From Galbula dea (Eukaryota > Chordata > Aves > Piciformes > Galbulidae): DNA of 64,000 nucleotides. A program made the position numbers and the translations under genes. Of the stretch, positions 10,403-22,445 are shown in pieces. Location of the stretch: assembly GCA_013399015.1 (NCBI GenBank), contig VWZX01010095.1, positions 124,001 through 188,000 of the forward strand, read 5' to 3'. The notes beneath the pieces are model-generated. The model saw only the letters and a program-made list of their open reading frames with translations, was not told the origin of the DNA and made no database searches. Position 1 is the stretch's first letter. Every line of letters begins with the position of its first letter.

Positions 10403-13400
10403 TGAGTCACAGGAGTGAGTGAGTGAGTACATTTCTGTATTAAAGTGGTTAGGGTACTCCTATGACCAGGGCAATACTCGTGTTCTACTCCCCCTCCAAT
10501 GGGAATGTAAATCCTCTTTCTCTGTTGCTAGTGCTTTAGCCTTGAGGATGTATTTGGGCTGGATGCCATCTTAGTTTGCTCTCTCATAACAATTTCAGAT
10601 GGGTCAGGGACTTCAAACAGGCAGTCTGCCTAATATCTGCATTGCAATTATTTCTGTCCCTTCCCTCCCTCACAGGAGTGAGGGTCAATCAGCCTCAAAA
10701 TTAGTTCTAAGTCACATGTAACACTCCTGAACTCAAACATGCAGCCTTGTTGTCAGTTTAGACACCTAAATTTGTCAGTGCACATCTAATGTTATGTCTT
10801 ATTTAGAGAAAAATGTGGAAATGGGCTTGGAAAAGACATCAGTTATACACTTCTGCCACATGACAATAGCAAAAACACTCTGTCTAGAATAGATTGTTTC
10901 TTAGTTTCAGGGGTTTTGCTCAAGTAACTTCTCATTCTTTGAGTTAAATCTCTCTCATTTAGCTGATTGCAAATCTGAGTTAGACTTAGCAAGATTTGCA
11001 ACTGGCATTCACAGGAAGATGCTTCCCAAAAGCTTGTGAAGTATCAAAACAGCTGACAAACATTGCATATTTAAATGCCTTGCAAGTTTACTTTCACCAG
11101 TAAAGTGTCAGGTCATGAAAGTTTGTCTGAATGTGTTCTGGCTGGTTGTTTGCAACCAGGACATCTGGCCAGGGTCAGTGATGTGTAGATGAGAGACTAA
11201 CACCAGCACCTGGTGGAAATGATGCCAGCCCATCTGGCTGCTGCTGACCATTTTGCAACTGCAGGTATGACCAAAATATACATGACTTGTACCACAATTA
11301 ACCCTCCTAAATCAGCAGGGTAGGGTGGGAGAAGCTGAGGAAGTAAGTTTAGGCTAAGTTTCTTTCTCTTCTGTCTGCACTGTACCTCACACCTTTGGCT
11401 GCTAGGTGGATGTAGATGTAGATTGTGAGTATAAATGGTTGTAACAGCTGTTCTCAGAGCTGGAAATTAAACAGGCTCACACACAAGAACTGCAAGTTGA
11501 TATAACTAAAGCAGACAGGGGATAAAATTTACAGAGCTATGCTGCATTTTCTAGTGGTATTGAAATTACCCTAGAAATTCAGGAGGGCTATGCCAAGCCA
11601 CTTTATTACTTGTGTCAGTTCAAAAGTCTCCTATAAGATGGGAGCCCATAAAGTCACAGTGTGTCATTCCTCATCTCTCAGAGGTGAAGTCATTGTGCCA
11701 GGCTGCTCTAGGTGCTGGAGAGGAAAGTCACTTCCATGCACAATTTAACTGAGAGAGAAACTCCAACCATGTTTGTCAGTCTCAAGATAAATGGAGAGCA
11801 AAGCCAGATCGATGCTTTCTCTAGCACATAACATTGCCCTTCAGCTTCTTTCCCTTGTAGCTAATCTATTTGGCTAAAGTGTGTTTTCCCAACAGCATCC
11901 ATCTCACCCTGAAGAATTCAAGTCACAAAGAGTGCCAGACTCCCTGGACAGTTTGCTTTAGTGCTTAATTGCTGTTACCATCAAAACTCTGCACCTGGGT
12001 TTGAACATAAAGATCTCTGGCTTCATGTGCCATTGAAACTGGTTAACACTGCTCTCCTAGACAGTGAATTCCTTTTACACAGGATATTTCCCCCATTCAT
12101 TTACTTATCTACTACAGTGCAGTCACTCTTCCATCTTCTTTTTGATGCATGAAGTGGGCTGAGCTCTTTCAGTCTCCCACCACAAGAGCTCATCTATGCC
12201 TTTGCATCATTTTAAGGACACTGTAAACAGCCATTCCCATGACCAGAAGGGTCATGAATCCTCACTCCTGTCACCTGCCCTTCTTGTTTCCTTTGGCTGG
12301 ATGGCAAACAGTGGCTCTGCAATTACTCCTAGGCCTTTGCAGTCCCACACCTGGCCTACAACATGCATTTCTCTATATTTCCCCCTTGTTTTTCCCTTCA
12401 AGCCATGCTTAAGAGTTGAGCTCCAAAGAATGCTATTTTTTCCCACAGAGGCAGTGGTTGCCAAGCAACAAGAGCCACAGGAACTTCTGGTTTTATTTTT
12501 TTCCTGAAATTTTTTTCCTCCCACTCAGATTTTTTCCAGTTTGGAAGCTTATATGTATAGAGTATTTGCATGGAAAGCAGCCCCCTAATGTCCTTTGAAT
12601 CAAAGCAACCATCCAAGGCTTAAAGGCTGTATTAAGAGAGTTCAGAGGAATCTGGAATTGAATGCTGTCAGATTTGGCTTCGTGGCAGTCAGAAGATTTG
12701 GGATTTTTAATGCTGTTTTCCCCATATCAAGATTAGCTGGACACTCAGACTGAATTTTTGGACCTTATTGGTAATACCTGTAAGGATCAGCCTAGGAGAC
12801 CTCCAGACCAAAGCAGTCAAAGATACCTTCAGAATAACCCAAACAGTCACACTTTACTCTATAGCCTGTTCTTCTCTCTCCAGGGACAATCAATTTTGGT
12901 AGGAGATGACTTCCATTCAGCACCTGTAGATAAGTTTCATTCTCAGGAAAGAAGCTCTCTCCTGAAGGTCATCTTCCCTCCAGTCACCCATAGACACAGC
13001 TGGAAGCACACTTAAAGCCTTGCCTTCAGCACTGACTCTGCTGGATGCTGCTGTGAGAGAAAGGAGCTCTCCTTCTGTGAACAGCCAGAAGAACACATGG
13101 TCACAGTGTCAGAAAGAACTTGCAGAAACAAGTCTTTAGGAGAAGGTTCATCTTTTGGAACCCCAGGTGAGTTAGCTGGAGAACATGGATGGCCTTCATC
13201 CAGTGTGCTAAGAAGCAACAAAATCCAAGAGAGGCAGAATGCAACTGCTGTTAGTTCAGCCTTATTATGTTAATCAGTAGCTCTAGGGTATTGGCAGAGG
13301 AAGAGAGAACAGGAACAGGGAGAAAAAAACATCATTAGTGATTGTAAAGCAGAAAGGGGGCAGGAAAAAAAGCCTGTAATGAACTCTATAACTAGTGTTT

Positions 13401-14334
13401 CTAGTGAGACCATAATTCTTATAATCCAGTGCTTATGAATTCCTTTTCTAGGCTTGTCTTTAGAACTTATTCTGTAGGTTTCTGTTCCATTAGGAAGTGG
13501 TTATTTGGTAGAAAATGCTCTTCCATTGACAGTTACATGTTTCTATCCTTCACCAGTCCTCTGCAGGAGTTCTTTCTGCTCTGCACTGGTTATTAAGTGT
13601 CACCCACATGATTTCCAGGAGGACATTTGGTGTGCTTTAGATCCAGGTCTGGAGTAAAGATATTTGAAGCATGTTTCTTTTGCTTGTTGTGTCGTAGGAG
13701 TAGTAACTGCAGTGGCTGTGAGGATGCCTTGGCAAGTGTCAGGTTTGGGTTGGTGTGTGCTGGCTTACAGTAGGGTTGCTGCTGCTGGTGGGGAGTCTGG
13801 CAGCTTGGAGTCTTCATTGCAAGGTGATGCTAAGACATGTAGGAAAAAAGTCTTTCAGTCTTCTTTTGAAACAGACTGCTGTTTCATTGGAGTGTAGATG
13901 CTGGTAGGAACAAACAGAGACAAAGATATATATTAAGTGGTGGCAGCTCTATTTTTACCCCCTCTTTCACAAACCAAAGGGTCAGTTAAGATTTCACTGA
14001 ACAGCTGTACTTCTTACTTGTTCACCCCCAAAAGCAAGGTGCAGTCACACAATTATGGATCATCCATACCTGTGTGTTGGCTAGTGCCTCTGTGTGTGCT
14101 TCCCAGTGGACAGGTCTGAACCAGGAGTCTGGAATTCCCAAATGTCAAATCCAGTCCTGTGAGAAGAAGATGGAGATAGCAGCATCTTTCATTTCTATTT
14201 TGATTTCAAGAGTAAAAAGTACCATATTGTTATGGAAGCTCTTCAAATCCAACCCTCTACAGACAGAAAGAAAAAGAAGGGGTAAGAGACACCAAAGTTA
14301 ACTCACTAGAAAAGCAGGAATGAAAAATAGTGTT
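10403..14334. other. Unique non-coding DNA with a motif-dense stretch
   Basis: A GTGAGTGAGTGAGT run (about 10413-10427) opens this stretch. The segment 12300-12640 is unusually rich in recognisable transcription-factor motifs and is listed separately. An exon-like segment with two open frames lies at 13085-13166. No known gene was recognised. Confidence 0.45.
12300..12640. promoter_or_regulatory. Candidate enhancer: RFX X-box, octamer and TCF-like motifs
   Basis: A palindromic RFX X-box GTTGCCAAGCAAC is at 12457-12469, a perfect octamer ATTTGCAT (POU/Oct site) at 12564-12571, and a palindrome CTTTGAATCAAAG containing two TCF/LEF-type cores at 12593-12605. They lie within 150 bases in repeat-free sequence. 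X-boxes bind RFX factors, octamers bind POU factors, and WWCAAAG cores bind TCF/LEF factors. That the cluster works as an enhancer is inference; single motifs of this length also occur by chance, but the palindromic X-box is rarer. Confidence 0.3.
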
Positions 14335-15000
14335 TAGTTTTGTAGTCAGTGCCACTGCAGCACAGTGTGCTCACATTGAGGTTGTTGTACACCAGGACCC
14401 CCAAGTCCCTTTTCACAGGGCTGCTGCCCAGCCAGGTGGACCTCACCCTCTGCTGCACTCCTGGGTTATGCTTTCTGAAGTCCAAGACCTTACACTTGTT
14501 CTTGTTGAAATTCAAAGGTTCTTGCCAACCCACTCTTCCAGCCTATCCCTGACTTCCAGCAGGGTGGCTCTCCCTTCCAAACTGTTCCCTTCCCTACTCA
14601 GTTTGGTATCATCACCAAATCTCATCAGTGTACTGATCTTGATCCCACCATGCAGATCACTTATGAAGATATTAATCAGTTGGGCCCAATATCAGCCCCT
14701 GGGGGACTCCATCTGTGACAAGATGCCAGTTTGATAAGCAGCTATTTACCACCACCCTCTGGGTGTGAGCTGACAGCCAGACTCCTACCCACTCCACAGA
14801 CCATTTGTCTAGACCATAACACAGCAGTTTCTCTAGCAGGAGGCTGTGGGGAACCATACCAAAGGATCTGGAGAAATGCAGGTAGACAATGTCCAGCACT
14901 CCCCCACCATCAGCTGAGCAGGTCACTTTGCTGTAGGAGGCAATCAGATTTGTCAAGCACAATTTACCCTTGGTGAATCCATGCTGGCTGACAAATAGAT
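14335..15000 (-). mobile_element. CR1 LINE fragment, ORF2 reverse transcriptase, inactivated
   Basis: Minus-strand reading recovers a long part of CR1 ORF2. It begins near 14990 with the 'SQHGFTKGK.CLTNLIASY' block, passes VYLHFSRSFGMVPHSLLLEKL (palm motif A region), TQRVVVN and GVPQG, and, after a frame change, reaches the thumb-proximal NKNKCKV, HNPGVQ and V.RDLGVLVYNNLN. In functional relatives motif A carries aspartates (YLDLSKAFD type). Here both are lost (D to H and D to G), so the copy could not polymerise even without the frameshift. The element is truncated at both ends. The 75- and 96-codon frames at 14306-14533 and 14672-14962 are parts of this single relic. Confidence 0.9.
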
Positions 15001-17796
15001 TCTGTGATGAATTGTGCCAGTTCTTAACTATATTGTAATCAGGTCATTAAGTTCTCTTTCATTTGGCACACCAGCCCTCAGATCTCAGCATGAAGCCCTT
15101 TGTCACATTCAGAAATATATATATCATAAAAAGGCATAATTAGGTGAACACATTTTCTATAATCATGTACAGGGCACAAGGGAATAATGCACAAGGTTTA
15201 GCAGCAGTTCTTGATTGCAATTTAACACAATGACAATCACCTTCTGTGGGATGGGAATGACTTGGGGCTTCCTGAGCACATTTTCAACACTGTGCCTACA
15301 GGTCAGCCACCATATCTGAGGCCTTAGCCCCAAACTCATCTCTCCTTACCTCAGGTTCACAACAGCCAAGCACAAGTGAGGAACTCAGCCAGTTTAAGCT
15401 TCTTCAGATCACAGGTATACCCAGGGGCTGTGTGGTGATGTCTCTTGACTGCAGGACCTTTCTGAACTCTAGACAGTGTTTAGTTGCTCAGCATAGGTGA
15501 GCTAAGTCTTGCCTTTAAACACTGGGTCCTCTGCAGCTGAGTTCTCTCTGTATTTCTGGACTGTCTGACAGCACAGGGTTGAAGGTACAGAGCTGGAGCC
15601 TGTTCAGCATTACTGCACTAAAAGAATTAGGAATAATAAAGTGTCAATGCTTACACAGACAAAAGTCCTATTAAAATGAACTAGGAGTTGACTTTGGGTG
15701 TCAGGAGAGCAGTCTAATTCTGATTCTTGGCTTGCCTCAGCATTAAAAATGCCTAGAGCACTGGAGATGTACATTCTGATTTTCAGGACATGGGAAAACC
15801 CAACTTGCCATAATGTCAAGAACAGGATGATCCTGTCATTCAGTATTTACTAAGTTAGTGAAACATGACTGCTTCCTAGGAGATAAAGCATTGACTATTT
15901 ACATCTGAGATGTGTCTTCCTATATTATTTCCCTGGACATTTCTAAGGTCACTTTGTTCCCTAGGGTAGGGCATGAAGGTGCAGCTGCATTTGTCTTCCT
16001 GGTTTTGTGCCCTCTGTCTTTTGGCACTTTATAAACCAGACAATGAACTAAAATCACAGATTGTCCTGTGAATAAAACCAGCAGAGAGTCTTATGCTGTA
16101 TTTAACCTGATAGTCATATGTATCAAAATCATTGTAATCAGTGCTCATTTCTGATTGCTGACTGAAAAAAAGAAAGCTTTCTGTCTAAAATTTAACAGGC
16201 AGCTCCAGAGTGTCTGTTGTAGTCTTAGCTCCAACACTGACTTGCTTGGTGGCTTAATTAAGTCTATCATTGCTTGATTTTCAGAAGTGCTGAAAGCTCT
16301 TGTTTCTATTGACTTCATCTTTGAAAAGCAGCTGCTTAATACCATGGAAACTTAAGCTACTAATCTCTCCCCAACTCTGTTTCCCTTTTTGGAACTGGAG
16401 GTATCTAGTATTTACCTAACCTTCAAGGGTATTTTGAGGCTAAATCCATTAGTGACTGAGAGGCAGGCAGATAATTTGATTTATCCAATGGATAAGCCCA
16501 TAAATAAAAAAGATAGAATGTCAGCTTTCTGGCATCAATTCCTTCCAATATCAGCTTTTCAGGAAACTATTTCACTCCTACTGAAAGAAAAACTGGTGAG
16601 CACACAAACCCCAGTGAAACTCTGAATGACAATGGAAAACAAGAAATCCTTCATCTATAAATGTTGGCTATCTAAGAAACGGACTTAGAGCAGCCCATGT
16701 GGAGAGCACAAGTGTTGTTGTTTCTGATAGCCTTATTTCTTGGGGAAAAAAAAGAAAGATTCAGTTTGCAGTTATGATGGAATATTTCCTAAGCATTAGC
16801 AAATACATTTCCCCCCCTTTTTCAAGCATAGAGTATAAAATTCAAAGTTTTAAGTGTCAAGATGTCTCTTTGCCATTTTCTTTCTTTCTTTGATGTGAAA
16901 ATATATGGTTCTACCAGCATCCTTCTTTTGTACAAATCCTCTTAGACTTCTCCCTGCCATGAACAGTACCTTTGGTGGTTTGTGTTGTCCAAAGTGTCAC
17001 CACGAAGCAAGCAGCCCCAGTGGTGACTCATGGGAGGGGATGGTTGTTATTTAGTGTGATAGTCTGATTCAGTTGACTTCTAGGAACTGCCATTAAGAAC
17101 CCATGGGAATCTCAGTCAGGCAGAAGGAGTGAAGTGAACCTGAGAGACCATGTAGCATTTATTCCCCAAATTCTTTGAGCTCAGAGGAGTACCTCGTATG
17201 TTTGGAGTGGTGTGAATGAAAAGGTGCAGCTGGCTGAGAACACATTGCTTTATTTCTGTGAAAATCACTTTCTCTGACTGCAAATCTAGGCCTGGCAAAA
17301 CAATACCATCAGCAGAAAGAACAGCAGAAACCTTGAGAATTACAGCTTTACCTTTTCTGCCTGGGTGGGTGACTCTAATGTTGTCACCCTAATAAACAGG
17401 GGAAGAAAACCTTCCAAGGTGATGCATAACTTCTTTTGGAAAGGATGCTGGTGTGCCAGACAGCTGGAAGAGAGAGGAAGTGGCCTGAAAGATAGCTAAT
17501 TTGGGTAGAGAAAGGATAAAAAAATCCAAGTAAACATTTTATTTTTCCCATTAACTTCTTAATGGTTAGAGCATTTCTCTAAGTGCCTGTGCAGCAGGGA
17601 TACAGTCAAGTTTTACTCCATTAAAATTTATGGTCTAGAGATGAACAATACAAATATGCTAATGCATTCTTATGGCTCCATCAAAGCAAGAGAGAAAGTG
17701 ATGGTACCTGCATTGAAGCCACAAGCCAGCTCCTTCAGCCAAAGCCCCTAGCTGCTCTCCCCCCTGCTGTCATCAATGGGTGCTCTTTCTTTTTAG

Positions 17797-17897
17797 CATT
17801 TCTATGACTGGAGAAGGCAACTTTCCCTGGTTTTACCAGAGAAAACATCTTTATCTGATCCTTTACTGACAAATGTTCAACCAGGCACAGCAGGCAG
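17797..17897 (+). other. Candidate internal exon, unassigned
   Basis: The acceptor is TGCTCTTTCTTTTTAG (pyrimidine-rich, ending at 17796) and the donor is GGCAG/GTAAGG. The 101-base segment between them is open in one frame only, beginning HFYDWRRQLSLVLPEK and leaving two bases for the next codon. I do not recognise the peptide. Strong splice-site pairs also occur by chance in introns, so this may be a pseudoexon. Confidence 0.2.
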
Positions 17898-20800
17898 GTA
17901 AGGGTTGACACCATGACTCCATCACACCTCTTCACAGCCCTTCTCCAGAGCCATTGAAAGATTCCCAGTTAGGAAATGAAGAGCAGATGAATCAAGAGAA
18001 TGTTGGAGGAAATTAGAAGTGTGAAAGTATTTTTTCCAGGGATTGAAATGGCAGGTTTAACTTTCCAGGGCTCTCTATTAGGATTCACCACAAACCTGGA
18101 ACTGAGAGAACTCAAACAAGAAACTTCCATATGAAGCTATTTGGAAGATATTTGTTTTCTTTTCAATGGTATCTATTTTTTTGAAGGCACTTCAAATTAG
18201 ACAAACACCAAGGACTCTTTCTTTAAATCTCTCTGGCAAATACTATTAAAATCTTACTGGCATTTCAAACTTAATGAACACAAATGAAGAAGACCCTCAG
18301 TTGGTAAATTCTTCCTTATATATAATCTCACAAAAATTAGGGTCAGTTTTAAGAGACAGAGGGAGAATGTGGTAATACCAGTGACACCTACAGCACTTGC
18401 AAAGCTTAGGATTACTAGAGAAAAATACCACAGAGTATTTTTACCAGGGGAGGCTTACAACAATGCTGTAAGCTAGCTCTAGTCTCAGTTTACACCCACT
18501 CAGCACCATAACACCCTTCAGAAAGAGACAGATGTAGGGGTGTGAAATATCATGTGGCATGCACAGCGATGATCAGCAGCCTATCTGTCAGGCAGCATCA
18601 GGGCCCAGGGCTGCAGGGACCCTCTGGAAAGTGCTGGCAAGGCAGAAATGAGAAATGGTAGCTGCAGAAAGGTGCCAAGTGAAGTCACTATGTCACTGGT
18701 GAAAAACAAGAGCAGCTTCTCTTTGTAAGGAATAATGTCTGCTTTAATTGAACTAAACTTGCAGAACCAATGGCTATCTCCCTCCCTGCTTATTTCTTCT
18801 TCTAGGGTGCATCTGTATCTTGAACTGTTAGCTTGTCCTATGTGTGATTAGCTTGTGCAGTTTGGAATTTAGCTCAGTTATGCTGCCATCTGCCAGGATC
18901 TGGTGCCATCTGTTGAAATAATTCACTTGCATTCAGATGACTTCCAGACTGGTGGCAACCTGAGGAAGTCAGGGCATCCAATCGTGCTGCACACACACAA
19001 ATTAAGATGTGTCATAATTAGTTAGATCACAGTAGAATTGTATTATCTGTACCTCTTTCCTAATCTACCACCCTATACTATAAAACTAGCAGAGACTTTG
19101 GAATCTAAACTCAAAAATTTAGCATTTATTTTCCCCTGAGGTGCAGCTTTCAATCCTTAATTAGTGATGTTTTCAGACATTTCAAACCTGTGCATTATTC
19201 ATTCCTATTATGTCTCTGAACAAGTGAGTTCCTGCCTCCTGAAAAGTCAGGATTCATGACACCTTGTGTTCACCATTTTCACATTGGATCACCCACTCCA
19301 ATTCAGGGGTCTCAGTCCCTGCCAGAGTCGACCAATGCCAAAGAGCTCAACAAAGTCATAAAATGAAAGTAGAAATGGGGGTGAAATAAGTTGCAAGAGA
19401 GAAGGAGCAAAAGGATTCAAAGCAGGACATCCTGATTGTCAGTCCTGTACCTCATCCCACAGGTCAGTCATCATCAGTGCTGGTACTGATAGGCTGCCTT
19501 AGGATTTTTTGGTAGCCTGTGCTCTGATCTTCTTGTTGTTTGCCATTACATCTGTTAATGTTTGTTCTTGCTTTCATTTCTTGAATGAGTCTTTCCTGTA
19601 AAAAACTTTTTTCTTGCATAAATGATCTTGCCAACCTTTTCTCCTGTTTCATTCTAGGAATCATTTAAAGTCATTATTCTTCTAATCTGATTTTCAGAGC
19701 TAATTATGACTTCATTATCTCTATCATGTTATGTTATACATCCACATGATGTTTAACATGTAAGATTATTCTGTAATGAATCACCTTCCACTTAGTATTT
19801 ATTTGAAAATTAAGTCATAAATCAAATACTCAGAACTCCTTCATTATAAAATCAGTGCAATTATGACAAGTTAGATGAAATCAAGTACATCTCTTTGTGT
19901 AATGGAAAGATGCAGGAGATGGAGATGATTGACTTGTACCAGGCAGTAAAGATATGAAAAGAAACTATAGGGCTGTTGAAATGGAAATTCTTGCATGAAG
20001 AAATAAGATTTTACATTTCTTAGTGTGAAGGAACACAGAAGGGACAGGATTACTGAAGGAAATCTTAAAGGAAAGCAGAAGGAAACCTAAAAGCTAGAAA
20101 TGCTTCAGTTATCTTTCTGAAGGGCTGAGGAAGAGAAGCAGAAAGAACCAAACCTCCTGTAAAGCTGAACTGGAAGCATGGGAAGCCAAGAGGTCATCCT
20201 GGGTAGCTAAAGCACCTGCAGCCACAGGAGAATACCAGGCTCCCACAGCAGTGACAGTCCTACTAAGCCAGGTGATGCTGAGGGTCTCAGCACACAGTGG
20301 AGCATGTCTGACAGCATCCTGCTCCCCATTCTACAGAAAGTCCCACAGTCTTGGAAAGAGACACCCAGCTTCCCTACCCAGGCCATGGGCAAGGGGGTTG
20401 GCCCCCTCTGGCTCTGTGGGTCATTCTTTGGAGGTAAGAGCTTTGCTCTGATCTGCCTGGAGTGCTGACATCCTACCTCCTCTGAACCATCCACTGCACT
20501 GAGCACTGACTACTGAAGGGATGCACATGTCCCCCCCAAGGTTGGTCTGTACCACAGGCAGTCTATGTCTGACCCTCTCTGGTCACATTCATCCTGGACT
20601 TGACCACTTCAATTCAATGTAGTTCTACAAGCATAGTCCTTACTGAGATAACAGAAATGCTGCTCCTACACAGCTGAAGGAGGAAAACAAGACAACATTT
20701 CACTCTACTGCAGCAGTTTCTACAACACTGCATTTTGGATCACAGCTGCAGGTCTCCTGCATTCATTGCTGCAGTTGCAGTGGGGCTCAGGGAGATCACT

Positions 20801-20929
20801 ATTTCTAAGTTGCCATGCTTTATTTTCTCAAGTCAAAGCTGTGTCATCCTTGCACATGAGGGAATACCCTCAGTTAACCACAGCTAGGAAAACCATCTGG
20901 GTTTAAGAGAAAAAATGGAAATATTTGAA

Positions 20930-21300
20930 CCCGTGTGCTACAGCTAACAGTAACTAGCAGAATGGTTAATATTATCATTCAAAACTATGCTGCAATTATT
21001 AATTACTTGGTAATGACTAACTGTTACTGGGGTAGGACATTAGTTGAAAGTGTTTTTTGGACAATGTGATGTGCTGCCTCTTGCTTTATGAGTGCTTCAG
21101 AGTGTGAAAGGAAAGCTTTCAAGTGCCTGCGGGAAATGACAAGTTGCTTTTGCATGCAGGGGAGTTCTTAAGGCAAAGGAAGGGAATCTTTAATTACTTC
21201 ACATAAAAATGGGCAATTTATACTTCTGGGAGGCCACATAACAATACTCAGCTCAGCACTGGCCATTATTAGTGTGGCAGACGATTAGGCTATGTTCCTC
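20930..21300. promoter_or_regulatory. Candidate conserved regulatory stretch rich in homeodomain cores
   Basis: Dense TAAT/ATTA cores occur in a short space: GCAATTATTAATTACTTGG near 20992, TTTAATTACTTC near 21190, and TGGCCATTATTAGTG near 21261. The sequence is otherwise non-repetitive and interrupted by a G-rich CTTTTGCATGCAGGGG. This texture is typical of conserved non-coding elements near developmental genes, but conservation cannot be judged from one sequence. Confidence 0.25.
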
Positions 21301-21365
21301 CAGGCCTCCTGGCTGGTGGTGCAGCCTGGGGGAGCTGACCTGTGTGCTCAAAAAACAATAATTAT

Positions 21366-21436
21366 TTTCCTGACTCTGATGTTAATTTGCTGTGTGATCC
21401 TTAGGTCAGGGATCTCTGTGCCTCACTTTCTCCTTT
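21366..21436 (+). repeat. MIR-like SINE fragment
   Basis: The order TTTGCTGTGTGATCCTTAGG, then CAGGGATCTCTGTGCCTCAC, then TTTCTCC parallels the MIR core and 3' region ('gctgtgtgaccttgggcaagtcac…ctctgtgcctcagtttcctc'), with a small internal deletion. MIR is an ancient amniote-wide SINE, so an old, eroded copy in a bird is expected. Confidence 0.55.
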
Positions 21437-22406
21437 AACCTGCTGCTCTTTTAGCTGTCTAGACTCTCAACATACATTCTTACTGTGACAGCACAGCAGG
21501 ATGCTGATTTGGCTACTACTGTGTCACAAATGCTAAGAGCAGTCCCTGTGCCTCCTAAGGTGTGTAGAAGGCCACTGCCTATGCATCACTTCTGAGTATG
21601 GACCACGATGCTGATGGAAGCATTCAGACTATTGCAGGGGTTAAGCACTATGAGCATGCAAAGGTTTAGCTTAGACCAGAGAAATTATTGTAGATGGCAC
21701 TTTTCTGTTTACATTCAGCAAAACAAGCACTTTAAGACTGTCTTCTTTAATGGCAGATAATTGTCATGCTGATTACAGGCACTTTGCAGGGAGGTTTTTG
21801 CAGTCACTGATATCATATTTCTTTAAAACCCATTGGCATTTCCTTGTGAACCCAAGTGCTGATTGCAACATCCCCACTCATCTCTGTAGGGAGGAGCAGC
21901 AGGATGGCAGCCTAATGGACTGCAGAGGCAAAAGAGGAAGAAAAAGGGGGAAACAGCACAAACAGAGGAGATAAAAAATAGGGACATTTCCATCCCTAAT
22001 GGAATTGCAGTGATTTCACCAACATCATCCCAGGATGATTTCATGATCCTGTATCATACCTTGGCAGTTGTCCACACTGCCTTTCTCTCTTCTAACCTAT
22101 GCTGTAAAATTGATGCCTGCTGTCTTATCTAGCTGTTTTCATCAATGAAGGTTCCCAGGATTATGTGGGTGAAAGAGGCATGCCCCACTTGGGGACCAGA
22201 TTGTCTCATGCCACAGGCTGACTTCACACACAGCATTCATGTTTTCAGTGGGCAATTAGCTGCTTTGGGAGTGGAGTACTTATAGGAATGCCCTTGATGG
22301 AGACTTAATGGGAGAAGCACTTTAATCAGGTGCCTTGTACCATCTGAAGCAGATACCTCAGGCCCAGATTAAGTGGAAAGAGCAGGATGAAATATTCTGG
22401 GTGCCT

Positions 22407-22445
22407 TAGCTGTGTGTGCCCATGTGAAAGGGACACACACAGCTA
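22407..22445. repeat. Inverted repeat / hairpin
   Basis: The left arm TAGCTGTGTGTGCCC and right arm GGGACACACACAGCTA pair along 15 bases with one bulged A, around an 8-base loop (ATGTGAAA). The arms do not extend outward, so the stem is shorter than a typical microRNA precursor. Confidence 0.8.

Larger units (their letters stand above)
15001..21365. other. Unique non-coding DNA, no known gene
   Basis: Mostly AT-rich single-copy-looking sequence. An exon-like segment with strong splice sites lies at 17797-17897. A stretch rich in TAAT cores (20930-21300) may be regulatory. No RNA gene or clear transposon was recognised. Confidence 0.45.
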
